Assembly (NCBI GenBank): GCA_947565865.1
Contig: CANOHT010000005.1
Location: 49,653-113,652 of the forward strand
Source of the DNA: an uncultured Clostridia bacterium
GTDB taxonomy: Bacteria > Bacillota > Clostridia > Christensenellales > Aristaeellaceae
DNA: 64,000 nucleotides
Direction of reading: 5' to 3'
The position numbers and the translations under genes are program-made. Below are positions 16,731 through 24,780 of the stretch, in pieces (within the stretch, counting starts at the first letter, position 1; every line of letters starts with the position of its first letter). Under the pieces are notes generated by a model. That model made no database searches and was not told where the DNA came from. It saw only the letters and a list, made by a program, of their open reading frames with translations.

Positions 16731-19394
16731 TTACCGGATCATGTCCTGGGTGATCCGCCATGCCGCGTCAATGGTCTTCTGATGGCTGGTGGCATAAGGC
16801 CCGATGGCCGTCACCTGCTGCTGGGTACGGGGGAAGTGCAGGCAGGCGTGGCCGGGGAAATTGTTGTCGGTGATATGCTGCACGTCATGAGGTGTGGAAT
16901 GGGTGGACGCCAGGTAGATCCGCCCATCGCCAAAGACAACCCACACACCCTTGGGATTCCAGGTGGTGCCGCCAAACGCCTGATTCATCTTCGCGGTATC
17001 GTTAGCGGTCAGCGGCTCGATCTCCGCGTGATTGCCAAAGGAGAACATATGCACCTGCCAGGAAATGCCCGTGGAGAAGTCATAGATGGTAGCATACTGA
17101 TATTGCTTGGCACGGCCGCGCACCTCGCTGTACCAGTTGGCATAGCGGACGGCGGAAGCCGTGATTTGGAAGCTGATGCCGTTGCTGCTGCCCGGCTGCC
17201 CGGGGGTGACGGTAGTCGGCGGGAGGGACGGCACACTTCCGCCAGAGCCGCCGTTGAGCCGGGCCAGCGTCTTCGCGCCCGCGATGCCATCCACATCCAG
17301 GCCGTTGGCCCGCTGGAAGGCCTGCAGCGCCCGATAGGTCTGCACGCCGAACTTGCCGTCCGCCGCGCCGGTCAGGTAGCCCAGATTGATCAGCCGCTGC
17401 TGCATATCCTTGACAGCGCCGCTGACATCGCCCTGACGCAGGGTTTCCATGGGGCTGGCAGTGGGAGCGGGCGCCACGGTGGGCGGCGCGCCCGCGGCCG
17501 TGGCGGAATACAGCAGGGACAGGGTCTTTGTGCCAGCCTTGCCGTCGCGCACCAAACCATTGGCCTTTTGGAAAGCGTACACCGCCGAGGAGGTCTGAGT
17601 GCCGAAGTTGCCGTCCGCCGCGCCGGTCAGGTAGCCCAGTTCAATCAGCCTGCGCTGCATGGCGGCCACAGCCTCGCCCTTCATGCCCTTGCGCAGCGTG
17701 GTAAAGCTCTCCACGGTGCCGCCGGTCAGTGCGCCGGTATAGGTCAGCGCAGCCTGGCTGTACAATTTCAGCTGCGTGTCATAACCAGCCACGCCGTCCG
17801 CCTTCAGGCCGTTTTTCTCCTGGAAAGCCTTGATGGCGGCCACGTCGTCCACCTTGCACACGCCGTTGGCGTTGGCCACATAATAGCCCAGCTGGGTGAG
17901 GCGGTTCTGCAGCCGTGTCACCTGATCGCCGCTGACGCCCTCCCGGATCAGCACCACGTTCTCTCGGGTGATGGGTGGGTAGGTTGCGGGGGTCATATTG
18001 ATGGTGGGCGCCGCGGTGGGCGCGGGCGTAGCCAGCTGATTCGCCGCCAGGGCGCTGTACGAAAACAGCACGTCATAGGTATCCCGACCGGCCACGCCGT
18101 CATCCATCAGGCCATGCTTTTTCTGGAAGGTCTCCAGGGCCGCGACGCTCCCGGAGCCAAATTTGCCGTCCACCGTACCGGTATAGTAGCCCAGATCCTT
18201 CAGCCGCTGCTGCACCATGCGGGCCGCCGCGCCGGAATCGCCCCTGCGCACGGTATCCTCTGGAATCTGGAAGGTCGGCGCGGGGGTGGGAATCGCCGTG
18301 GGCAGCGGCGTCGCCGTCGCCCCTGCGGCCAGGCCGCCGCCGCCCAGCAGCTTCTGCTGGGTTTCCGCGCCGCACACGCCGTCCACCTTGATGCTGTTGG
18401 CGCGCTGGAAGGCCTTGGTCGCCGTCTGGGTCGCCTTGTCATAGACCCCGGTGGTGTCGCCGGTATAGTATCCCAGCTCCCGCAGGCGTGTCTGTACCTT
18501 GGTCACCAATTCGCCCTGATCGTTCAGCCGAATGGTGACGCCAGCGACAGGCGCCAGGGTTTTGATCTGCGTCTTGACCCCCCGGCTGTTCAGCGGCTTT
18601 CCGCTGTACAGGAAGGCCTGGAGATTCGCATCCACCACACCCGTGGCGGGATAGCTGTTCTTTTCCTGGAAAGCGACCACGCCCTGCTCCGTGCCCGCAC
18701 CGAAGTTCCCGTCGGCGCTGCCGGTGAGGAAGCCCAATTCAATCAGCGCCTGCTGCAACGCCGTTACCTGGCTGCCGGAGGCGCCCCGCTGCAGCACCTG
18801 ATAGCTGGACGCGCTTTCCCAGGGCGCAACCGTGGGAATGGGCGTGGCGGCAACGGGGGTTGCGGTCGCCTTGACAATACGCTTGAGAAGGATAAAGTCC
18901 GTCTTGACATAGCCCTCCACGCCATTGTAGCTCACCTGGGCGAAGGAGCCGGACACCTTGCTTACCATAATGGCTGCGCCCTTGGGAATGGTCGCCAGCT
19001 TCTGGGCGGAGGTAGACGCGCGGGCGCGGAGATTCACGCTGTCCGTGGTGACGGTATCATAGGGATACCCTGTGGCCGTGGGCTCAACGGTGGGCGCGGG
19101 CGTGACCATCACGCCGGAGTCGGTGGAGATGAATTCCTTCATCACATAGCCCGTGCGCCCGGCGTACTGCACCTTATAGTAATTGCCCTTCTCGCCCACA
19201 ACGGTGACGGTGTTGCCCGCCTCAATGCGCTCCAGCACCACAGAGGAGGAGGACGCGGCGCGCCGCATGTTCACCTTGACCGTCGCCACACTGGTGAAAG
19301 GATAGGTCTCCGCCGCGGCGCCGCCAATAAGCGCCGCCAGCAGTGCCGCCATCACGGCCAGCCATATCCCGCGAGCATTTCTGGTGTGAGCCAT
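16731..19394 (-). CDS. Secreted SH3b/six-repeat peptidoglycan-binding protein with a His/Cys C-terminal domain
   Basis: An 887-residue exported protein with a signal peptide ending near 'GGAAAE'. Two bacterial SH3 domains follow (about residues 28-80 and 95-160), then six PG_binding_1 repeats, each with the pattern 'LRxG..G..V..LQ.RL..LGY.TG..DG.FG..T..A...FQ...GL..DG..G..T'. They are joined by Thr/Pro/Ala-rich linkers ('TPAPTAAPT' type). The last 150 residues form a separate domain with 'QVHMFSFGNHAEIEPLT', 'STPHDVQHITDNNF' and 'GHACLHFP', a conserved His/Cys pattern resembling a cell-wall transpeptidase-like or hydrolase-like domain of clostridial wall proteins; I do not know its reaction. 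The ATG at 19394 follows GAGGACTGA. The promoter is at 19469-19497. Confidence 0.88.
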   Translation of the reverse strand: MAHTRNARGIWLAVMAALLAALIGGAAAETYPFTSVATVKVNMRRAASSSSVVLERIEAGNTVTVVGEKGNYYKVQYAGRTGYVMKEFISTDSGVMVTPAPTVEPTATGYPYDTVTTDSVNLRARASTSAQKLATIPKGAAIMVSKVSGSFAQVSYNGVEGYVKTDFILLKRIVKATATPVAATPIPTVAPWESASSYQVLQRGASGSQVTALQQALIELGFLTGSADGNFGAGTEQGVVAFQEKNSYPATGVVDANLQAFLYSGKPLNSRGVKTQIKTLAPVAGVTIRLNDQGELVTKVQTRLRELGYYTGDTTGVYDKATQTATKAFQRANSIKVDGVCGAETQQKLLGGGGLAAGATATPLPTAIPTPAPTFQIPEDTVRRGDSGAAARMVQQRLKDLGYYTGTVDGKFGSGSVAALETFQKKHGLMDDGVAGRDTYDVLFSYSALAANQLATPAPTAAPTINMTPATYPPITRENVVLIREGVSGDQVTRLQNRLTQLGYYVANANGVCKVDDVAAIKAFQEKNGLKADGVAGYDTQLKLYSQAALTYTGALTGGTVESFTTLRKGMKGEAVAAMQRRLIELGYLTGAADGNFGTQTSSAVYAFQKANGLVRDGKAGTKTLSLLYSATAAGAPPTVAPAPTASPMETLRQGDVSGAVKDMQQRLINLGYLTGAADGKFGVQTYRALQAFQRANGLDVDGIAGAKTLARLNGGSGGSVPSLPPTTVTPGQPGSSNGISFQITASAVRYANWYSEVRGRAKQYQYATIYDFSTGISWQVHMFSFGNHAEIEPLTANDTAKMNQAFGGTTWNPKGVWVVFGDGRIYLASTHSTPHDVQHITDNNFPGHACLHFPRTQQQVTAIGPYATSHQKTIDAAWRITQDMIR

Positions 19395-19468
19395 TCCGTC
19401 AGTCCTCCATATCACGTCGTTCGCCCGACTGCTTGTCCGGGCGCGGCATGGATAATTTTCCACTGTCT

Positions 19469-19497
19469 ATTGTAAGCCACGAAAGGTATTGTGTCAA
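19469..19497 (-). promoter_or_regulatory. SigmaA promoter for the peptidoglycan-binding protein gene
   Basis: On the minus strand TTGACA (19497-19492), 17-bp spacer, TACAAT (19474-19469). It lies 75 bp upstream of the start codon. Confidence 0.8.
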
Positions 19498-19741
19498 TGA
19501 TGGAATTGCCGCCGCGGATTGTTTTACATATGGGAAGGCGCCATGGACTCGCCCACCCAGAGCCGGTGAAGCTGCCTTTGGCGGGAAGCCTTCCGGCAAT
19601 GCCTGGGTATTTGATTCTCCCGACCTCACCCGCAAAGACAGAATAGCCTTCGCAAGTCTGCAAAGGAGGCATTCCTTCAGGAAGAGAGCGCAAAGAGCGT
19701 AAGCCCCGGGCCGATGAAAAAAGAAGCGAGCCTGCCGCGGA
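19498..19741. other. Intergenic stretch between promoter and thymidine kinase gene
   Basis: The gap from 19395 to 19741 holds the promoter described at 19469-19497 and otherwise nothing I can name. Frames on both strands are short, lack ribosome binding sites and look like random reading. No clear terminator for the thymidine kinase gene was seen. Confidence 0.5.
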
Positions 19742-20314
19742 TCATGTCCGCGCAGATTCGCCTTCTTCCAACGCGCCCCGCTGCCAATGCCTGCGGCACA
19801 GGGAAACATACTGGCTGGAACCGCCTAAAAGAATCTGATCTCCTTGCTTAACCACCCGTCCGTCCACCACCCGGGCATTGCAGATGGCCTTCTTGCCGCA
19901 CCAGCAGATGGTCTTGATTTCCTCAATGGTGTCGGCCCATGCCATCAGCCAGAGGCTTCCTTCGAAAAAGTGACCTTGGAAGTCCGTGCGCAGGCCGTAT
20001 GCAATCACGGGGACGTTCATATCATCCACAATGCGCACCAGCAGCTCCACCTGGGCCTTGGTCAGGAATTGGGCTTCATCCACGATCACACAGTCAAACT
20101 GGCGGACATCCAGCCCGGGAACCTCCTCCATAAAAACACATTCCGTCTGGAGTCCGCAGCGGGATAGCACGGTGCGCTCGCCGTCGCGGTTATCCAGCTT
20201 CGGCTTGACCATCAGCACCCGCTGTCCGCGCTCCGTATAATTGTACTGCACCATAATGGCGTTGGCTGTTTTGCTGGAGCCCATCGCGCCATAGCGGAAA
20301 TAGAGCTTGGCCAT
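19742..20314 (-). CDS. tdk: Thymidine kinase
   Basis: A 190-residue type II thymidine kinase that phosphorylates thymidine to dTMP with ATP in the salvage pathway. Visible features are the P-loop 'RYGAMGSSKTAN' (GxxxxGKT-like with Ser), 'VIVDEAQFL' (Walker B/catalytic Glu), 'AYGLRTDFQGHFFEGS' (the lasso/substrate region), and a structural zinc site formed by 'CWCGKKA' with a distal 'CRRHW'. The ATG at 20314 follows AAAGGAGG. It is 13 bp downstream of the GNAT gene and presumably co-transcribed from the promoter at 21239-21267. Confidence 0.95.
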   Translation of the reverse strand: MAKLYFRYGAMGSSKTANAIMVQYNYTERGQRVLMVKPKLDNRDGERTVLSRCGLQTECVFMEEVPGLDVRQFDCVIVDEAQFLTKAQVELLVRIVDDMNVPVIAYGLRTDFQGHFFEGSLWLMAWADTIEEIKTICWCGKKAICNARVVDGRVVKQGDQILLGGSSQYVSLCRRHWQRGALEEGESART

Positions 20315-20327
20315 GCTGCGCCTCCTT

Positions 20328-21140
20328 TTACAGCCGGTTATCCAGGCGGATACTGGGGAAAAGCGTATTGACGCCCAGAGTGACGGCGCCAAAGGACGTC
20401 AGCAGGCGGCGCATAGGCGTGCTGCGGGTCATGGTGCGGCAGGTGACGCGGGTGACGCCTTCCGCGGCCATGATGGCCATGCAGCGGTGAACCAGCGCTC
20501 TGCCCATGCCCTGACGGCGGCTGCCCGGAACGATGTATACCGTCACCAGCTCGCAGGCGTCGCCCTCACCAGCCAAAATGATTTCACCGATCAGGTCGGT
20601 ATTGCGGTACAGGCCCAGGGCCAGAAAATGCGGCAAATGCTGAAGGTTGTTCAGGTATAGCCCATCCACATACTGAATGTCGTGCTGCTGAAGGCGCTGG
20701 AGCAGCGCCCTTTGCTCCTCCTGGGTGTTCAGGGGGATGGCGGCCACCGTGCAGCTCATGGGAATCCGGCCATCGCCCACGGGCATTTGCAGACCCACCA
20801 TCTCCTCCGCGCTGTCCAGGGTCAAACCATTGTGACGGTAGAAGGCCTGCGCGGCCTCATCCAGGGGACTGACGGCGGTATAGGCCCGAGCGCCCACGTT
20901 GGGATTGGCGTCCCGCAGCTGACGAGCCCTGGCCAGCAGCGCGCCGAAAAGCACATACCGGGCGGAAGGCTGGCAGTCCATGGAAAAGTAAAGGTTCAGC
21001 GGACACTCCGGGTCCAGGTGCGGCTGATACTGGTAGATCACATAGCCGACGCCCAGCTCGGTCCCCAGATCATCCAGGGCGATGAAGACGTTCTCCGGCG
21101 GAAGGTTGTTGTACATCCCTTGCGGATGGATAACCTGCAT
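20328..21140 (-). CDS. GNAT-family N-acetyltransferase with N-terminal extension
   Basis: A 270-residue protein. The C-terminal half (about 150-255) is a GNAT fold with the acetyl-CoA loop 'VYIVPGSRRQGMGRALV' (R-R-x-G-x-G). The N-terminal half also reads like a degenerate GNAT domain ('NLYFSMDCQPSARYVLFGALLARARQ', 'AFYRHNGL'), so this may be a tandem GNAT. The acceptor substrate is unknown. The ATG at 21140 is supported by AAAGGATC at about 11 bp; the frame is open further upstream, but that region contains the promoter. The gene is immediately followed by thymidine kinase. Confidence 0.85.
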   Translation of the reverse strand: MQVIHPQGMYNNLPPENVFIALDDLGTELGVGYVIYQYQPHLDPECPLNLYFSMDCQPSARYVLFGALLARARQLRDANPNVGARAYTAVSPLDEAAQAFYRHNGLTLDSAEEMVGLQMPVGDGRIPMSCTVAAIPLNTQEEQRALLQRLQQHDIQYVDGLYLNNLQHLPHFLALGLYRNTDLIGEIILAGEGDACELVTVYIVPGSRRQGMGRALVHRCMAIMAAEGVTRVTCRTMTRSTPMRRLLTSFGAVTLGVNTLFPSIRLDNRL

Positions 21141-21238
21141 GATGATTGATCCTTTCTGGCAAAAGCCGTTCCCCCTGAAGTCAGGGCGAGGCTGAAACAT
21201 ATCATCGGTGAAAAGCGCGCCATCCAGCGCTAAAGAAT

Positions 21239-21267
21239 ATTGTACCATGCCCGCCCCTGATGCGCAA
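21239..21267 (-). promoter_or_regulatory. Promoter for the GNAT-tdk operon
   Basis: On the minus strand TTGCGC (21267-21262), 17-bp spacer, extended -10 TGGTACAAT ending at 21239. Confidence 0.65.
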
Positions 21268-22221
21268 GGGGCGGAAGAGGCTTTCGCGCAGAATCCTTTT
21301 GATGGGAGCAAAACGAAAAAAGAGCAGACCAAGCCGCTCCCCATATTTCTGAAACTTGATGCCAGCAAGAATGAAATTATCTCATGGCCACGGAGGTTTT
21401 TGTATAACCGCAGTCCGCACGGCAGTGCTTCAAGGTATGCGTCTTGGCGGAATCATTATGCTGATGGCTCTGCAGCGTCATTTTGTGCGGTTCCTTTGGA
21501 ACCTGCTGTCAGCAATATCTCCACCATAACCGCACAGCATACGGCCATGCCTGCGAAAGATGATTTTCGTATAAGCAGTGCTTGCGCGAAGCCTCTTGGC
21601 TGTATAGCCATCCGTGCGCCGCTTTGCCTTTACACCTGGTTCCTATGCCGCCATTGCACCGGCAAAGCCCGCCGTCGTTACAACATGCAACACAATCAAC
21701 CGTAGGAGCAAGTCATTCGGATTCGGTTTTTCATATCGCTTCCACCTTCTGCTTGTCGATCAGTGGTCGTTCAGTGCAAACTTACTTGCTGCATTGATTT
21801 CGCCTCCTTCCCCTTATCAATTTTCGTCCTCGTATACCTTTTCAACACAGCAGGCATTCATGCGTCTCCGTGTATACCCGCAGTCCACGCAACGTTTCTT
21901 TGGCAAATCATGAACGATCAAATGAATGACCATATGATGCGCCTTGCATCATCCTGTTTGAACAAACGCCCATTCACCATGTCCAACTATCACACACCAC
22001 ATCCGTCTAAGATGCCATTTCATATATCCATTTTGATTGCCACTTCGCGGCATATTGATCCGCCCGCATACAGCCACCGTCGCATCGTCCGCACAGCGCG
22101 GCTGTACCATCATACAAATTGATGCCATGATGCTGCCGAACATTGAACCATTCTTTTTCACCCATCGCCTACCTTCACAACCAAAGCAGTTATCTGCAAG
22201 GAGGTTGAAGCGACGGCATAC
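21268..22221. other. Gene-poor, AT-richer 0.95-kb region with small reading frames
   Basis: This stretch has visibly lower GC than its neighbours and no recognisable gene. On the minus strand there is a 38-codon frame (21933 to 21817) starting 'MVIHLIVHDLPKKRC' with a Cys-rich tail (C-x2-C and CC), and a 51-codon frame (21611 to 21456) with a hydrophobic centre ('FAGMAVCCAVMVEILL'). Between them lie very short ATG frames preceded by AAGGAGG-like and AAGGTGG sequences, around 21800 and 21740. They could be remnants of a decayed gene, tiny genes, or chance. I see no terminal inverted repeats, no transposase and no known RNA family. Confidence 0.4.
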
Positions 22222-22251
22222 AAAAAGCGCGGGGAGCCAAGCTCCCCGCGC
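22222..22251 (-). terminator. Rho-independent terminator after the GH3 gene
   Basis: On the minus strand GCGCGGGGAGC (22251-22241) pairs with GCTCCCCGCGC (22237-22227), followed by TTTTT. It would end the long minus-strand array that begins upstream. Confidence 0.9.
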
Positions 22252-22267
22252 CCATGGATAACCTGAA

Positions 22268-24625
22268 TTACTCAGCGATGGTGATGGTGCCAACCTGGTC
22301 GCCCACCTCGATGGTGTACTCACCGGGAGCATCCACGGTGATGTCCATCTGGACAACGCGCCAGGAGCCGCCTTCCACGGTCATGATCTTCTCCGCGACC
22401 ACTTCGCCGTTCACCTTGGCCTGGGTGGTGGTCATGCCGTCAGCGCCGTTGTTGCGCAGCAGGCAGTACACGGTGAAGGGCTCGCCAGCCTTGGCGGAAA
22501 CGGTGTTGACAACGCTCTTCACCATCTGGCCGCGGCTGTTCTCGGATTCCACCTCTTCCTGGGAGATGGGCAGGATCAGGCAGCTGTACACGAAGTCAGC
22601 GCTCTCGCCGTACTTCATGCCGTAGAGGGCCTGCACCAGCGGATCGCCCCAGTTGTTGGGGGAAGCATGGTATTCCTTGTCGTCTTCCATGGTGGCCTGC
22701 ACCATCAGGCGCACATAGGGAGAAGCGCCCTGATCGCCAGCCAGATCCTTCCACTGGGAAGCGTCGTTGAAGGAGTCACGAGCGATTTCCTTCACGATGA
22801 CGCCGCCGGGCTGAGCCTCGCCAAAGAGCAGGTTCACATACACCCAGGGCTCGGTGGTCACAACAAAGCCCGCCTCGGTGGAGCCGTGGTCAGCCTTGTG
22901 GTTGTAGCTCAGGTACAGCAGCGCGTCGCTGTTGACGATGGTGTACTCGCTGGGATCAATGTTGTTCAGTGTCAGGACGATGGGCTTGCCGGCGTCCTTG
23001 GCATCGTCGATGAACAGCTCAGCAGTATCGTTGATGCTGGCGAAATCGCCAACCACAACATCCGCTTCTTCCATGGTTTCCACGACCGTGGCGACATCCG
23101 CCAGGTACTTCACATAGCCGGCCAGAGCGTCGGTATTGCTGGACTCAATGTAGACCTTGACGCCCTTCTGCAGGGGCAGGAGGTTGTTGTCGTTCTTCAC
23201 CAGCACGGCGGACTTGGCCTGCAGCTTCTCGGTCAGCTCAACCTCGTCGGGACGACGGGCGGCGCGGAGTTCCTCGTTGGTGTGGATGGGGCCGGGGTTC
23301 GCGGCATATTCCTCGCTGGCCACGACGGACAGCGCCTCGGCAGCCACGCGGTAGGGATTCTCAAACAGGCCCTTGTTGAACTTGAACTTCAGCAGGCGAG
23401 CCACGGAGCGCTCCAGCACTTCGGTCTCTACCACGCCGTCCTTCAGGCCCTGGAGCATCACTTCGGGCCACAGGTGCATGTAGTTGTCGATCTCAGCATC
23501 AGTGGAGCCATGGCGCAGGGTGCCGCCGCCCCACAGGTCGGTGCCGTTCTTCATGGCGTCATTGTACAGCCAGGCAGCGGTCTGATCCTCCAGCACGATG
23601 CCTTCGGGAGTCACGCCGGTCACCTTGTTCTGGAAGCCCAGGCCCCACCAGTCGGTCACGACGATGCCGTCGAAGCCCAGGGTGTCGCGCAGGTAGGACA
23701 TGGTCACCTTGTCCCACTTCACGTCGCAGGTGTTGGTGATGCCGGTGCCGGCGCAGTTGGTCATGACCCACTCGGCGCCAGCGGACAGCGCGGCCTTCCA
23801 GCCGACCATCCAGTTGTCGAAGTTCTGGGCGACAGAGCGGGCATTGCCGAAGTTGGAGTCGCCGCCGCGGCCGATCCAGTGCTTGGTGCAGGAGGCGAAG
23901 CCGGCTTCTTCCAGACCGCGGATTTCCGCGTTGACCACCTTGGCGATCAGCTCGGGATTCTCGCCGTACTGCGCGCCGATCTCATTGGCATAGGGCTCGA
24001 AGGTCACATGCACGCCGATGGCGACCATGGCCTCACCGTAGATCTTGCCCAGGGCATAAGCCAAGTCGGGATCATAGGCCGTACCAAAGCCTTCGTGAGA
24101 CTTGTCGATGTAGCCGCCAAAGGCGTTGTACTCGCGGTCGGAGGTGAAGGTCATGGGGATGCTCAGGCGCTCATTCTCAGCGGCGGCCTGGATGTTGTTC
24201 AGGGTGTTGACCACCTGAACGGGGGTGCCGTTGAGGTTGAAGAGCATGTGGGTGTTCTTGAATTCGCCAACCCACTGCCGGGCGGTATCCAGCGCGGCGC
24301 TGCAGCAGAACACGGTGCCGACCTTTTCCTCGTCGGTCATCTGCGCAATCAGGTCAGCCACGCGGGCTTCGGTATCCTGGCGATAGTCCTCATAGATATC
24401 CAGGGTGCCGTTGCCGTTCATGTCCTTGAACTTCAGGCCGTCCACTTCGATGATGTTGGTCACACCCTCGATGTAGGTCAGACGGGGCTGATCGCCCTCC
24501 GCCTCAATCAGGCCAAAGGCACAATCCTGCGCCAGCAGGTCGGCCTCGGTGGGAGCCTCAGCGAACGCGGAACCGATGACGCTCAGCATCATGATGATCG
24601 CCATAAGCATGGACAGTTTCTTCAT
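22268..24625 (-). CDS. Secreted GH3-family glycoside hydrolase (type II subgroup)
   Basis: A 785-residue exported GH3 enzyme; the family cleaves beta-glucosides, xylosides or related glycosides with retention. A signal peptide ends near 'GSAFAE'. At residues 68-80 lies an EF-hand/dockerin-like loop (D68, N70, N72, D76, E79, D80 in 'DMNGNGTLDIYED'). The (beta/alpha)8 domain follows, with 'CTKHWIG' (K248-H249) and the catalytic nucleophile Asp325 in 'GIVVTDWWG'. A second alpha/beta domain and a C-terminal beta domain follow. Unlike the GH3s at 31750 and 35662, it lacks the 'PRWGR' substrate-binding motif. It is the closest relative in the window of the GH3 at 44521. The ATG at 24625 follows AGGGAGG. 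Substrate unknown. Confidence 0.9.
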   Translation of the reverse strand: MKKLSMLMAIIMMLSVIGSAFAEAPTEADLLAQDCAFGLIEAEGDQPRLTYIEGVTNIIEVDGLKFKDMNGNGTLDIYEDYRQDTEARVADLIAQMTDEEKVGTVFCCSAALDTARQWVGEFKNTHMLFNLNGTPVQVVNTLNNIQAAAENERLSIPMTFTSDREYNAFGGYIDKSHEGFGTAYDPDLAYALGKIYGEAMVAIGVHVTFEPYANEIGAQYGENPELIAKVVNAEIRGLEEAGFASCTKHWIGRGGDSNFGNARSVAQNFDNWMVGWKAALSAGAEWVMTNCAGTGITNTCDVKWDKVTMSYLRDTLGFDGIVVTDWWGLGFQNKVTGVTPEGIVLEDQTAAWLYNDAMKNGTDLWGGGTLRHGSTDAEIDNYMHLWPEVMLQGLKDGVVETEVLERSVARLLKFKFNKGLFENPYRVAAEALSVVASEEYAANPGPIHTNEELRAARRPDEVELTEKLQAKSAVLVKNDNNLLPLQKGVKVYIESSNTDALAGYVKYLADVATVVETMEEADVVVGDFASINDTAELFIDDAKDAGKPIVLTLNNIDPSEYTIVNSDALLYLSYNHKADHGSTEAGFVVTTEPWVYVNLLFGEAQPGGVIVKEIARDSFNDASQWKDLAGDQGASPYVRLMVQATMEDDKEYHASPNNWGDPLVQALYGMKYGESADFVYSCLILPISQEEVESENSRGQMVKSVVNTVSAKAGEPFTVYCLLRNNGADGMTTTQAKVNGEVVAEKIMTVEGGSWRVVQMDITVDAPGEYTIEVGDQVGTITIAE

Positions 24626-24780
24626 AGTTTTCCTCCCTTTCTATATCCCTAAACCGTGATGAAAACGAACCCCTTCCCTGTGCCCGCCGCTTGTCTGCCG
24701 CACGGTCGGCAGCGCGCCGGGACGCGGGCCTCGCCCCTCCTTTCCTGCGTATTCCTAAAAGAGATCATGTTGGTCCCTTG

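Noticed and set aside
21268..22221. Insertion sequence remnant
   Set aside because: The composition shift is suggestive, but no transposase-like frame, terminal inverted repeat or target duplication was found.
22667..24652. Long plus-strand open frame (661 codons) opposite the GH3 gene, and similar ones opposite the genes at 31750, 35662, 37658 and 44521
   Set aside because: They are mirror frames caused by high GC and strong codon bias of the minus-strand genes. They have no ribosome site and a His/Gly/Val-rich composition without known motifs.
24626..24780. Terminator or riboswitch between the A2 adenylase and GH3 genes
   Set aside because: The 155-bp gap has GC-rich short stems but no T-run and no known riboswitch core that I can recognise.
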